22,864 nt of DNA from JANNMJ01 sp031397815. Its GTDB lineage: Bacteria > Bacteroidota > Bacteroidia > Cytophagales > Hymenobacteraceae. A program made the position numbers and the translations under genes. Below the pieces are notes generated by a model. The model saw only the letters and a list, made by a program, of their open reading frames with translations. It searched no databases and was not told where the DNA came from. This document shows positions 13,778-21,383 of this stretch, piece by piece. The DNA lies in contig JANNMJ010000212.1 of NCBI GenBank assembly GCA_031397815.1, positions 1 through 22,864 on the forward strand, read 5' to 3'. Within the stretch, counting starts at the first letter, position 1; every line of letters begins with the position of its first letter.

Positions 13778-15292
13778 TTAGTACCGCCCAATCGGGAAAT
13801 ACGCCTTCTGCCCATCGGGGTACGTGCCTTCGATGAGGACGCCCGAACCATCGTCGAGGTTGGCGAGGTAGCGCTGGACGTCTTGCGGTGTGCGCACCTT
13901 GTTTTTGTCGATTCGGGTGATGATGAAGCCTTCCGGAATGTCGGTATCGCGGAATTCGCTCTTCTTGATGTTCGTGATTTTCGCGCCGCCATCGAGGTTG
14001 AGCTTGGTCATTTCCTGCGAGGACAGCGGCTTGAACGTCGCGCCGTGAACTTCCACGGTCTTCGCGTCTTCCACTTTCACCACGCTCGTCGTGCCGCTGG
14101 TATTGCGCAGGGTGGCGGTGGTGCTCTCGGCGCTCGTGCCGCGCATGTAGCTCACCTTGATTTTATCGCCGGGACGGAAGCGCGCCACCTGCTCCTGAAG
14201 CTGCGCCTGCGTATTCACCGGCACCTCGTTGATGTGGGTAATCACGTCGCCTTCCTTCAACCCCGCATCCGCCGCCGCCGACTCCTTGCTCAGCCCCGCG
14301 ATGTACACGCCGTTGAGCGTATTCAGCTTCTTCTCTTCCTTGAGCGCCGCATCCACTTCCTGAATGTTCACGCCGAGCAGCGCCCGCTGCACCGTCCCAA
14401 ATTTCATCAGATCATCCACCACCTTGCTTACGATGGAGCTGGGCACGGCGAACGAATACCCTTCAAAAACCCCCGTCTGCGTCGCGATGGCGGTATTGAT
14501 GCCGATCAGGTCGCCGTTGAGGTTGACGAGGGCGCCGCCGGAGTTGCCGGGGTTCACCACCGCATCGGTTTGCAGGAACGACTCAATGCCCATATTCTGG
14601 CCCTTGTCGTTCGTGCGACGCATGATGTTGATATTGCGCCCTTTAGCGGAAATAATCCCCGCCGTCACCGTCGAGTTGAGGTTGAACGGGTTGCCCACCG
14701 CCAACACCCACTCCCCGACGCGCACTTGGTCGGAGTTGCCGTAACGCACGGCGGGTAGGCCGGTGGCGTCAATTTTCAGGAGGGCGATATCGGTGTTCGG
14801 GTCGGTCCCGACGAGCTTGGCGACATACTTCCGCTTATCGTCGAGCACAACTTCAATCTTATCCGCATTGTCGATGACGTGGTTATTCGTCACGATGTAG
14901 CCATTCGACGCGATGACCACGCCCGAGCCGGTGCCCACTTGCGGCACGCCGCGCTGGTTGCCGCGCGGCTGCATATCGCCGAAGAACTGCCGGAAGAACG
15001 GGTCCATCTCCAGTGGCGAGTTGCCACGGCCCGCCGTCGGCGACGCGCTGATTTCCGACGTGATATGCACCACGGCGGGAGTCACGGTTTCGGCCGCTTT
15101 GGTAAAATTCAGCCCTTCAGGCTGCGGAGCGGCCGCCGACCGCATCTCGCTGGTGTACCGAACCACGGGGTATTGCGCCGACGTGGGGCTGGCCGTCGGA
15201 ATCGGTTCGAGTAGTTTATAGCCGCCCAGCGCGGCTGCGCCACCCACAAAAGCCGAGGCCGTCAGGCCGAGCATCAGTTGTTTGGGATTCAT
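13778..15292 (-). CDS. Periplasmic serine protease, HtrA/DegP/DegQ type
   Basis: A trypsin-like protease-chaperone that degrades misfolded envelope proteins. The 504-aa protein starts with an N-terminal hydrophobic signal/anchor segment (MNPKQLMLGLTASAFVGGAA). The catalytic triad is visible: H138 in VTNNHVID, D168 in PNTDIALLKI and S251 in NPGNSGGALV, with the oxyanion-loop region AVGNPFNLNSTVTAGIISA. Two PDZ-like domains follow (about 300-390, including AGLKEGDVITHINEVPV, and about 415-500). An acidic/Phe-rich LA-loop segment (PLEMDPFFRQFFGDM) is present. The ATG at 15292 is preferred over a TTG two codons upstream. It is monocistronic, with a terminator after it and another separating it from hsp20. 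Upstream TGACA motifs are noted separately. Confidence 0.95.
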   Translation of the reverse strand: MNPKQLMLGLTASAFVGGAAALGGYKLLEPIPTASPTSAQYPVVRYTSEMRSAAAPQPEGLNFTKAAETVTPAVVHITSEISASPTAGRGNSPLEMDPFFRQFFGDMQPRGNQRGVPQVGTGSGVVIASNGYIVTNNHVIDNADKIEVVLDDKRKYVAKLVGTDPNTDIALLKIDATGLPAVRYGNSDQVRVGEWVLAVGNPFNLNSTVTAGIISAKGRNINIMRRTNDKGQNMGIESFLQTDAVVNPGNSGGALVNLNGDLIGINTAIATQTGVFEGYSFAVPSSIVSKVVDDLMKFGTVQRALLGVNIQEVDAALKEEKKLNTLNGVYIAGLSKESAAADAGLKEGDVITHINEVPVNTQAQLQEQVARFRPGDKIKVSYMRGTSAESTTATLRNTSGTTSVVKVEDAKTVEVHGATFKPLSSQEMTKLNLDGGAKITNIKKSEFRDTDIPEGFIITRIDKNKVRTPQDVQRYLANLDDGSGVLIEGTYPDGQKAYFPIGRY

Positions 15293-15530
15293 TGGCAATG
15301 AACGGAACTTGGGTTAAAAGAAAGGGGACAGTTTCTGAGAAGTACGCCACTCGCAGACGTTTCGACCGGAGCCGAATACCCGTCGGCAGGTTGCCGGTAA
15401 ACCGAAAAAAGTGTGCCGGACGCTTCGAACATCTGACGAACATAACGCGAAGTACGAGGCGTTTCGTATACCCGCCAAATTTGTCAGGTCAGCTTCAGCT
15501 TTTTCCTGTCAATGCTACTGCCAGCATAAC
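15293..15530. other. Non-coding leader/promoter region of the DegP/DegQ gene
   Basis: The 346 nt between the protease start and the hsp20 stop hold no convincing gene. The right part is the hsp20 terminator (15531-15560). The remainder, read on the minus strand, contains TTGACAGG (around 15513-15506) and CTGACAAATTTGGCG (around 15492-15478), candidate regulatory words near the likely protease promoter. No clean TAnnTTTG box is present. Confidence 0.4.
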
Positions 15531-15560
15531 AAAGGCGGCACCCGATTGGGTGCCGCCTTT
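15531..15560 (-). terminator. Terminator of hsp20
   Basis: AAAGGCGGCACCC (15531-15543) pairs over 13 bp with GGGTGCCGCCTTT (15548-15560) around a GATT loop. Its symmetric A/T ends allow either direction, but only hsp20 (-) points into it. Confidence 0.9.
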
Positions 15561-15638
15561 AGTCAAAATCGTTCTCTGTCGAACAGACACTGAACAGACG
15601 AGGAGGCAGCGCGCTCGCGGCGGCCTAGCTTACCGGAT

Positions 15639-16082
15639 TTACTGGATAGCGATTTCGAGCTTAGCCGTCTTCTGCGCATCCTTCGGCAGCTTCACCGTCA
15701 GAATACCTAAATCGAGCGCCGCCGAGATAGCCGTCAAATCGACTACTTCGGGGAGGGAGAAGGTGCGCTCGAAAGCCCCAAAACGCGATTCCGCTACGCG
15801 GTACGTGCGGCCTTCCTCATCGGCGGGCCGGGGGCGCTCGCCGCTCACCGTGAGCTTGCCTTTCTCAATGTTGAGCTTGATATCTTCCTTGCGGAAGCCC
15901 GGCAGCGTGAGGTGCAGCTCAAACGCGTCGGCCGTTTCTACTACGTCAGCGGCGGGGAGGAAGCCTGCTGTGTGCCGCACGGATGCGGGCCGGGTGGCTT
16001 CTGCAAAAAGTTGATCAAAAAGGGCCGTTGCTGGCGTAAAAGCGCGGCCGTTAGCACGGGAATTCACCAAAGCGAGATTCAT
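15639..16082 (-). CDS. Hsp20 small heat-shock protein
   Basis: An ATP-independent holdase that keeps unfolding proteins soluble. The 147-aa protein has a short N-terminal arm (MNLALVNSRANGRAF), the alpha-crystallin domain from about 44 to 134 (AADVVETADAFELHLTLPGF, KEDIKLNIEKGKLTVSGER, FGAFERTFSLPE), the conserved GILTV motif (126-130), and a C-terminal I144-A-I146 oligomerisation motif. The frame is open to 16202, but the start at 16082 gives the usual length and N-terminus. It is followed by a 13-bp terminator and preceded by a 229-nt region with paired TGTCA/TGACA elements, consistent with regulation separate from the beta-barrel gene upstream. Confidence 0.95.
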   Translation of the reverse strand: MNLALVNSRANGRAFTPATALFDQLFAEATRPASVRHTAGFLPAADVVETADAFELHLTLPGFRKEDIKLNIEKGKLTVSGERPRPADEEGRTYRVAESRFGAFERTFSLPEVVDLTAISAALDLGILTVKLPKDAQKTAKLEIAIQ

Positions 16083-16239
16083 GGAAGTAAAAAGCTTGAA
16101 GTGGAAAGAAATGGAGAAACGAATCGAACAGCTGATTGCGCGTTCGTCGGCCTCTTTTCCAACGTTGTACCACTCGCTTTTTCGACCCCAAATCAATGAC
16201 AAAAAGTCTGATTTCGAGGAAATCGACCTTAAAAATATC

Positions 16240-16272
16240 TGTCACAATGACAATTCAGCTGTCATTTGTGAC
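16240..16272. promoter_or_regulatory. Paired TGTCA/TGACA palindromes upstream of hsp20
   Basis: TGTCA-CAA-TGACA (16240-16252) and TGTCA-TTTG-TGAC (16260-16272) are two near-identical small palindromes that are also inverted copies of each other with one base inserted, separated by 7 nt. They lie about 158 nt upstream of hsp20. A smaller GATTTC-GAG-GAAATC palindrome is at 16210-16224. The layout suggests a dimeric regulator binding side by side; its identity is unknown. Just right of this, AAACGGCCGTTT (16300-16311) abuts the stop of the beta-barrel gene and may be a weak terminator. Confidence 0.45.
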
Positions 16273-16311
16273 GCTGCGGCTCGTCTGTCTCTTCTGGTCA
16301 AACGGCCGTTT

Positions 16312-17187
16312 TTAGTCCTGATAGCCCTCAAAAGTGGGCAGCTCGCGGCCTACGGTGTGGCTGTGCGGCTGGCCCGAAGGCAGCGTGAAGCGTAAATCCA
16401 CGCCTACGGTCGGGTAACGCAGGTTGCGCGGCCCCTTCGGGACTTGCACCGAGCCGTCTTCGTTGAACGTGCCGACGGCAGTGGTGAATTCGGTGCGCCG
16501 CAGCACGTACGGAACCACCGAGAGGCGGTCGGTGAGGTCGAGTGCCAGCTCGGCGCGCAGGTAGGCGCGGTCGACGGCGCGCTTTTCGGGGGCGTCGACG
16601 CCCGCGTCTTCCGTCTTGCGAAGGGCGATATCGAATTGAATCTCGTAGGCGATGCGCGGGCGCAAACCGATGCTGCCGACTTGCCAAGTGCGGTCGAAAT
16701 CGACGCGGAACCGGGCGCGCCCGGTATTCGGCTGGTGCTCGCCCATATCATCGACCACGACGTGCTCCACGAGGGCGCGCTTCCGGAACTGCACCGAGCC
16801 GATGTGGCCGCAGTGGCGCAGAAAGCCGCCCGTGGAAAAAGTGCGCGTCGAGTACGGGTCGAAGCGCACTTTCTCGATGAAGCCGCCGGTCCAGCGGTCG
16901 CTCAAGAGCCATTCGTAGCCAATCAAGACGCTGGCGTTTTGCAGCTGCCCGCCGCCGCCTTCTTTGTCGAGGGCGTTGAAATCGGTTTCAAAAGACCGCT
17001 CAAGCTGGCCGCGCAGCAGAAACGCGTTGTCGCGCTTAGACAGATAATTCGCCTGCCCGCCGAGAATGGCCGACCAATCGCCGGTCGCTTTGGATTGGGC
17101 GGCGGCGTGGTGCAGCGCTCCCGTCGTCAGCAGCAAAAGAGCGGTCAGGAGCGGAAAAGAGCAGAAATTATTGGATTTCAGACGCAT
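16312..17187 (-). CDS. Predicted outer-membrane beta-barrel protein (DUF2490-like)
   Basis: The 291-aa protein begins with a signal peptide (basic MRLKSNNF, hydrophobic LLTALLLLTTGAL, cleavage near HAAAQ|S at about 31). The mature part has many short alternating hydrophobic/aromatic strands separated by charged turns, for example FLLRGQLERSFETDF, ASVLIGYEWLLSDRWTGGF, GRARFRVDFDRTW, GLRPRIAYEIQFDIAL, AYLRAELALDLTDRLSVVP and VGVDLRFTL. That pattern fits an outer-membrane barrel and resembles DUF2490-type proteins of Bacteroidota. No enzyme motif is seen. It starts 15 nt after the stop of the M20 amidohydrolase, so the two are probably co-transcribed, although a shared function is not evident. 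Confidence 0.65.
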   Translation of the reverse strand: MRLKSNNFCSFPLLTALLLLTTGALHHAAAQSKATGDWSAILGGQANYLSKRDNAFLLRGQLERSFETDFNALDKEGGGGQLQNASVLIGYEWLLSDRWTGGFIEKVRFDPYSTRTFSTGGFLRHCGHIGSVQFRKRALVEHVVVDDMGEHQPNTGRARFRVDFDRTWQVGSIGLRPRIAYEIQFDIALRKTEDAGVDAPEKRAVDRAYLRAELALDLTDRLSVVPYVLRRTEFTTAVGTFNEDGSVQVPKGPRNLRYPTVGVDLRFTLPSGQPHSHTVGRELPTFEGYQD

Positions 17188-17202
17188 AGTAAAAACGGGT
17201 CG

Positions 17203-18408
17203 TTAGCTAGCCTTCTCCGTACCCGCCGCCAATTCCTGCACGGCCAACCAGGCCAACAACCCTGCGCCGGTTTCGAGGGCTTTTTCGTCGATATCAAACG
17301 TCGGCGTATGCACTGAGGACGTGCCGCGCAACCCGTCGGCCGATTGGGTGCCGAGGCGGTAAAAGCACGCCGGACCGGCTTGCGAGTAATAGGCAAAGTC
17401 TTCAGCGGCGAGCCACTGGTCGAGTTCCACCACGTTGTCGGGGCCGACGTAGGCTTCGGCGGCGGCTTGTACGCGGGCGGTGGTGGCGGGGTCGTTGTCG
17501 AGGCAGGGGTAGCCGCGCCGGATTTCCAGCTCCGCCACCGCGCCCATCGAGGCGCAAAGGCCCTCGGTGAGCTGCCGAATCAGGCCGTGCGCTTCCTCGC
17601 GCCACGCTTCATCGAGGGTGCGGAAAGTGCCTTCGAGGTACACTTCATTCGGGATGACATTCGTAGCGCCCTGCGCAATGACTTTCCCAAACGACAGCAC
17701 CGTCGGCATCTTCGGATTCGCGCGGCGACTCACAATCTGTTGCAGCGCCACAATCAGGTGGGCGCTCACGAGCACCGGGTCGAGGTTTTGCTCCGGCATC
17801 GCGCCGTGCCCGCCTTTGCCGCGCACGGTCAGGTAAATCTCATCCGCTGAGGCCATATACCGGCCGCTCCGCAGGCCAATCTTCCCGGCCGGGAGCTTCG
17901 GAAAAACGTGCTGCCCGAGGACGCTCGCCGGTGCCGGGTTCGTCAGCACGCCTTCCTTGATGAGCAGCGACGCGCCACCGGGAATAACTTCCTCGCCGGG
18001 CTGAAAAATGAGCTTGATGGTGCCGCTGAACTGGTCGCGCAGGCCGGTCAGAATATGCGCCGCGCCGAGCAGCGACGCCGTGTGCACGTCGTGGCCGCAG
18101 GCGTGCATCACGCCGGGCGCCGTCGAGCGGTACGCCACGTCGTTGGCTTCCTGAATCGGGAGGGCGTCCATATCGGCCCGCAAAGCGATGGTGTGGCTCG
18201 CGGGGTCGCGGCCTTCAATCAGCGCTACCACGCCCGTGTCCGCCATCCGGATGGGGTTCAGCCCGAGCTGCCGCAGCTCGTTCTCCACGAACGCGGCCGT
18301 TTGGTGCTCTTTGAACGATAGCTCCGGATGCGCGTGAAGGTGGCGGCGCAGCGCCGTTACGTGGGGCAGTGCCGCCGCAGCGCGGGCCCGAATCAGGTCA
18401 ATCATCAT
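17203..18408 (-). CDS. M20D-family amidohydrolase (N-acyl-amino-acid / hippurate hydrolase type)
   Basis: A zinc metallo-amidohydrolase of 401 aa. The metal-binding signatures are intact: RADMDALP (77-84), HACGHDVHT with C104 and H106, QPGEE (136-140), H167 in GQHVFP and a late H367 in SSVHTPTFDID; AEDFAYYSQ (335-343) is also typical. The dimerisation lid begins near SGRYMASADEIYLTVRGKGG. Family members cleave N-acyl or aminobenzoyl amides, including IAA-amino acids, hippurate and N-acetyl amino acids; the substrate cannot be chosen here. There is no signal peptide, so it is cytoplasmic. Two adjacent ATGs (18408, 18405) are possible starts. It is divergent from lgt with 78 nt between, and it leads the probable two-gene unit with the beta-barrel gene. 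Confidence 0.93.
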   Translation of the reverse strand: MMIDLIRARAAAALPHVTALRRHLHAHPELSFKEHQTAAFVENELRQLGLNPIRMADTGVVALIEGRDPASHTIALRADMDALPIQEANDVAYRSTAPGVMHACGHDVHTASLLGAAHILTGLRDQFSGTIKLIFQPGEEVIPGGASLLIKEGVLTNPAPASVLGQHVFPKLPAGKIGLRSGRYMASADEIYLTVRGKGGHGAMPEQNLDPVLVSAHLIVALQQIVSRRANPKMPTVLSFGKVIAQGATNVIPNEVYLEGTFRTLDEAWREEAHGLIRQLTEGLCASMGAVAELEIRRGYPCLDNDPATTARVQAAAEAYVGPDNVVELDQWLAAEDFAYYSQAGPACFYRLGTQSADGLRGTSSVHTPTFDIDEKALETGAGLLAWLAVQELAAGTEKAS

Positions 18409-18472
18409 AGGGAAGCGAATGTACCGAACGCGCTGCGAAGCGTATGCGTCTGGACGCGTTTCCTGCGGCGAT

Positions 18473-18480
18473 TACCTTTG
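18473..18480 (+). promoter_or_regulatory. -7 box TACCTTTG immediately before lgt
   Basis: Perfect TAnnTTTG match whose last base is only 6 nt from the lgt ATG. If used, the transcript would begin at or within a few bases of the start codon, giving a leaderless or nearly leaderless mRNA. No clear TTG at -33. Confidence 0.55.
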
Positions 18481-18486
18481 CGCTCT

Positions 18487-19338
18487 ATGCTTCTTTCCTT
18501 GCTGACGGCTTTTGTGTGGGATGTTTCGAATACGGCCTTCCAGATCGGCTCGTGGTCGGTGCGGTGGTACGGGATTCTGTTTGCGCTCGGCTTCTTCGTG
18601 GGGCAAATCATCCTGACGCGCATCTACGAAGCTGAAGGTAAACCGGCGAGCCTCGTCGATGTCATCACGTTTTACATGATTATCGGCACCGTGGTGGGCG
18701 CGCGGCTCGGCCACTGCCTGTTTTACGAGCCGGAGCAGTACCTCAAGAATCCGCTCGAAATCCTGAAAATCTGGCACGGCGGACTGGCGTCGCACGGCGC
18801 TACGGCGGGGATTCTGTTCGCGCTGTGGCTGTTCAGCCGGAATCAGCAGCTCAACTACCTCTGGGTCCTCGACCGCATCGTGATTGTGGTGGCCCTCGGC
18901 GGCGCGTTCATCCGGATGGGGAATATGATGAACTCCGAAATCATCGGTCGGCCGACGAGCTTGCCGTGGGGCGTGATTTTCCCGCGTAACCCGGACGGCC
19001 TTTCGCAGGTCGCGCGGCACCCGACGCCGCTCTATGAAGCCGGTTTCTGCCTGTTGCTCGTGGTCGGGCTGTATATGATTTGGCGCCACTACAAAGCCGC
19101 CACGCCGCGCGGGCTGATTTTCGGCTTATTCGTGGTGCTGCTGTTCACGCAGCGGTTTCTGCTCGAATTTCTCAAGGAAAACCAAGTGCCCTTCGAGAAT
19201 GGCCTGCCGCTGAATATGGGCCAGATTCTGAGCATTCCGCTGATTGTGGTGGGCGCCATTGTGCTGGTCCGCGCCATCAATCGGGGACCGGAGAAGGTCT
19301 TGCCGCCGTCCCTTGCGCCGACCGACCTGCCGTCCTGA
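18487..19338 (+). CDS. lgt: Prolipoprotein diacylglyceryl transferase
   Basis: Lgt moves diacylglycerol from phosphatidylglycerol to the lipobox cysteine of prolipoproteins in the inner membrane, the first step of lipoprotein maturation. The 283-aa protein has seven or so hydrophobic helices and the family signatures WYGILFALGF (28-36), HGGLASHGATAGIL with H103, FIRMGNMMNSEIIGRPT with R143, and RHPTPLYEA (178-185). H103 and R143 coincide in number with the essential residues of E. coli Lgt. The start at 18487 (MLLSLLTAFVWDV) follows the -7 box closely; an upstream in-frame reading would overlap the divergent amidohydrolase gene and is rejected. At least one client, the 58-aa lipoprotein, is encoded in the window. 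Confidence 0.97.
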   Translation: MLLSLLTAFVWDVSNTAFQIGSWSVRWYGILFALGFFVGQIILTRIYEAEGKPASLVDVITFYMIIGTVVGARLGHCLFYEPEQYLKNPLEILKIWHGGLASHGATAGILFALWLFSRNQQLNYLWVLDRIVIVVALGGAFIRMGNMMNSEIIGRPTSLPWGVIFPRNPDGLSQVARHPTPLYEAGFCLLLVVGLYMIWRHYKAATPRGLIFGLFVVLLFTQRFLLEFLKENQVPFENGLPLNMGQILSIPLIVVGAIVLVRAINRGPEKVLPPSLAPTDLPS

Positions 19339-19382
19339 CGGGTGGCGGTTGCGCCAGAATGTCGGCCCGTGGTGGTCGGCCC

Positions 19383-19390
19383 TACCTTTG
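19383..19390 (+). promoter_or_regulatory. -7 box TACCTTTG for the DUF6941-like gene
   Basis: Perfect TAnnTTTG match 56 nt before the ATG at 19447 and 44 nt after the lgt stop. It suggests separate transcription from lgt. Confidence 0.55.
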
Positions 19391-19446
19391 TTGAACAACC
19401 ATTAGCTGGCGCCCTTTCACATCATAGCTAGCTCCTGAATCTCCCC

Positions 19447-19842
19447 ATGGAAGTCGAAATTTTTACTCTGTGCGAGTACGCACACACCTACGAGGGCAAT
19501 AAGCTCACGATTGTCGGCACCTTCGACGGCATCTCGGCCCAACAGTTTCCGGTGCAGCACCCCACGTGCTCGCTCGCCGTCAAACTCCGTTTCTCCGAGA
19601 CCGAAACCGGCGAGCATTCGCTGGTGCTGAAGATGGTCAACGATAAAGGCGAAGCGGTTTTCCCTGAGCTGCAAGGCAATATCAACGTGGGCCGCCCCGC
19701 CCCCGGCCAACACGCGGCCGTCGCGATGGCGATTCACCTCAACCAAATCCCCTTCGAGCGCGCCGGACGTTATTCGTTCGAGCTGCACATCGACGGTGAG
19801 TGGCGCGCCGGGCTGCCGCTGATGGTGAGCCAAGCGAGCTAA
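19447..19842 (+). CDS. DUF6941-like protein of unknown function
   Basis: The 131-aa protein opens MEVEIFTLCEYAHTYEGNKLTIVGTFDGI and continues as an all-beta domain (CSLAVKLRFSETETGEHSLV, LKMVNDKG, then AVAMAIHLNQIPFERAGRYS, FELHIDGEW). I recognise this arrangement, with the N-terminal V-x-I-F-x-L-C-x-x-A and the L-x-I-x-G-T-F-x-x-I words, as the DUF6941 family found in Bacteroidota and some other bacteria. It probably folds as a single beta-sandwich, is cytoplasmic (no signal peptide) and has no catalytic motif. It has its own promoter box and a strong terminator, so it is probably a single-gene unit. The family assignment is from memory of the pattern. Confidence 0.75.
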   Translation: MEVEIFTLCEYAHTYEGNKLTIVGTFDGISAQQFPVQHPTCSLAVKLRFSETETGEHSLVLKMVNDKGEAVFPELQGNINVGRPAPGQHAAVAMAIHLNQIPFERAGRYSFELHIDGEWRAGLPLMVSQAS

Positions 19843-19878
19843 TCGCACGTAATACGCTGGCGGTTACACGTCAAAACC

Positions 19879-19925
19879 AAGCGGGCCGCTCTCCAGAATA
19901 GGAGGGCGGCCCGCTTCTTTTTTTG
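19879..19925 (+). terminator. Rho-independent terminator of the DUF6941-like gene
   Basis: AAGCGGGCCGC (19879-19889) pairs with GCGGCCCGCTT (19906-19916), with an inner CTCC/GGAG helix, followed by a run of eight T interrupted only at its start (CTTTTTTTT). Confidence 0.93.
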
Positions 19926-19928
19926 ACC

Positions 19929-20096
19929 GGCGTCCCGGTCGTTTAGAGCGGGACACCGGTCGTTTAGAGCGGGACGCCGGTCGTTAAGAGCGGGACGTCG
20001 GTCGTTAAGCCCGGGACGCCGGTCGTTAAGCCCGGGACGTCAGTCGTTTAGGCCGGGACGCCAGTCCTTTTGACCGGACCGCCGGTCTTTTCAACC
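19929..20096. repeat. Tandem array of eight 21-bp units
   Basis: Units start at 19929, 19950, 19971, 19992, 20013, 20034, 20055 and 20076, each exactly 21 bp. The consensus is approximately GGGACGCCGGTCGTTTAGAGC, with T/A and AG/CC variation in the second half. The two units on the right (20055, 20076) and the first one are the most diverged. There are no spacers, so it is not a CRISPR array. Stops occur in the + frames, and the one largely open minus frame (repeating L-N-D-R-R-P) is broken by stops in the diverged units. It lies between the terminator of the DUF6941-like gene and the stop of the J-domain gene. Confidence 0.93.
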
Positions 20097-20106
20097 TAAA
20101 CACCCC

Positions 20107-21237
20107 TTATTGCCGCATCGCCACTGACGGCTGATAGCCGCGCTGGGTGGCGGCGGCGAAACACGCCGTGGCGCGCTGCGTCTGGCCTTGCGCGGCAGCG
20201 ATGCGGCCGAGCAGGTAGTACACCTGCCCGTCGGTATCGTCGGCGGCGAGGAGGGCGAGGAGGTCGTGGGTGGCGCGCGGGAAGTCGGTGATGCGGTAGT
20301 AGGCGAGCGCGCGGCCTCTGACGGCCCGCGTGCACTGGGAAGGCGTGGCCGTGGCCGATTGCAGCACTTTGGAGAAATCAACGATGGCTCCGGCGAAATT
20401 GCGGCGCTCGTACAAGCGCAGCTCGGCGCGCGCCAGCCGGGCGGTGGCGGCGCCGGGGTCGAGGGTAAGGGCTTCGGCGTAAGAGGCTTCGGCGGCGGGG
20501 AATTGCTCCAAAGCGGCCAGACACTTGCCGCGCCCTACGAACGAGAGCACCCGGTCGGCGGGGGCGCGGAGATGATGCAGCGCGACGTTGAAATCGGCGA
20601 GGGCGCCGGTATAGTCGTGCTGATGCTTCATAATCACCTCGGCGCGCCGGGTGTACGCGGCCCCGAAATCAGGCTTTTCCCGAATTGCCGTGCTCCACTC
20701 CACGATGGCTTTCGCCCAATCGCCGCGCTTCTGGGCCAGCACACCGCTGAGGTACGCGTCGTCGGCGTGGTCGTTGGAGCGGGCATCCGTCCACATCACC
20801 ACCCCGCCGATGGCCGTGGTGAGCAGAATCAGAAGCATCAGCAGAATCCGGCGGTCGCGGCGGTTGAGCTGCGCGCGCTGCTGCACCGTCTGGTAACCGC
20901 GCTCGCGCACCGACGCCGGGGGGCGCGTGGTGGCGTAATGGTAACGGTGCCCGACGGGCCACGTGGTGGCGCCGGTTTGCCGTTGCTGACGCAACAGCGC
21001 CGCCTGCCGCTGACGGGCCGCGAGGAGCGCGGCATCGTATTGGGCGCGCCGGACGGGGTCTTGCAACACCCGATACGCTTCCGCCACGCGCTTGAACAAC
21101 TCCTCGAACTCGGGGTTGCCGCCGTGCTTATCCGGGTGATAACGCACCGCCAGCCGCCGGTACGCCGTCCGCACATCGGCGGGCGTCGCGCCGGGCGTCA
21201 CGCCGAGCGTATCATAATGCGTGGGGCTGACCGACAC
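20107..21237 (-). CDS. Membrane-anchored J-domain protein with TPR repeats
   Basis: A 376-aa fusion. Residues 7-70 form a complete J domain (HYDTLGVTPGATPADVRTAY, H34-P35-D36 in RYHPDKHGG, FKRVAEAYRVLQDPVRRAQYD), which should stimulate an Hsp70 ATPase. A basic Gln/Arg-rich linker (70-130) leads to one transmembrane helix (131-149, ILLMLLILLTTAIGGVVMW). Residues about 158-370 are TPR-like helical pairs (LSGVLAQKRGDWAKAIVEWS, AYTRRAEVIMKHQHDYTGAL, CLAALEQFPAAEASYAEAL, LARAELRLYERRNFAGAI). The J domain is predicted in the cytoplasm and the TPR part beyond the membrane, so the TPRs may recruit clients at the envelope. The start codon is GTG; no other start fits the J domain. DnaK and GrpE are not in the window. 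Confidence 0.92.
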   Translation of the reverse strand: MSVSPTHYDTLGVTPGATPADVRTAYRRLAVRYHPDKHGGNPEFEELFKRVAEAYRVLQDPVRRAQYDAALLAARQRQAALLRQQRQTGATTWPVGHRYHYATTRPPASVRERGYQTVQQRAQLNRRDRRILLMLLILLTTAIGGVVMWTDARSNDHADDAYLSGVLAQKRGDWAKAIVEWSTAIREKPDFGAAYTRRAEVIMKHQHDYTGALADFNVALHHLRAPADRVLSFVGRGKCLAALEQFPAAEASYAEALTLDPGAATARLARAELRLYERRNFAGAIVDFSKVLQSATATPSQCTRAVRGRALAYYRITDFPRATHDLLALLAADDTDGQVYYLLGRIAAAQGQTQRATACFAAATQRGYQPSVAMRQ

Positions 21238-21383
21238 GAAAAGACCGTATTACCTTGCTGACTGAAAATAAAGCCCAGCGTGACCCGAAGCTACTAATTC
21301 GCTGTCGATTGTGCCCGTAACAGGGCCGCTGACCGGCACAACCGGCAGCACCCCGACGCAGTTCGACGCCGCGTTCCGACAAA

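Noticed and set aside
13646..14758. Long + strand open frame antisense to the DegP/DegQ gene
   Set aside because: The minus strand carries the full catalytic triad and two PDZ domains; the opposite frame is a GC-driven shadow.
19929..20096. CRISPR array
   Set aside because: The 21-bp units are directly contiguous with no unique spacers and no cas genes are nearby.
20188..21261. Long + strand open frame antisense to the J-domain/TPR gene
   Set aside because: The minus-strand product has a complete J domain with HPD and TPRs; the + frame is Gly/Arg-rich shadow sequence.
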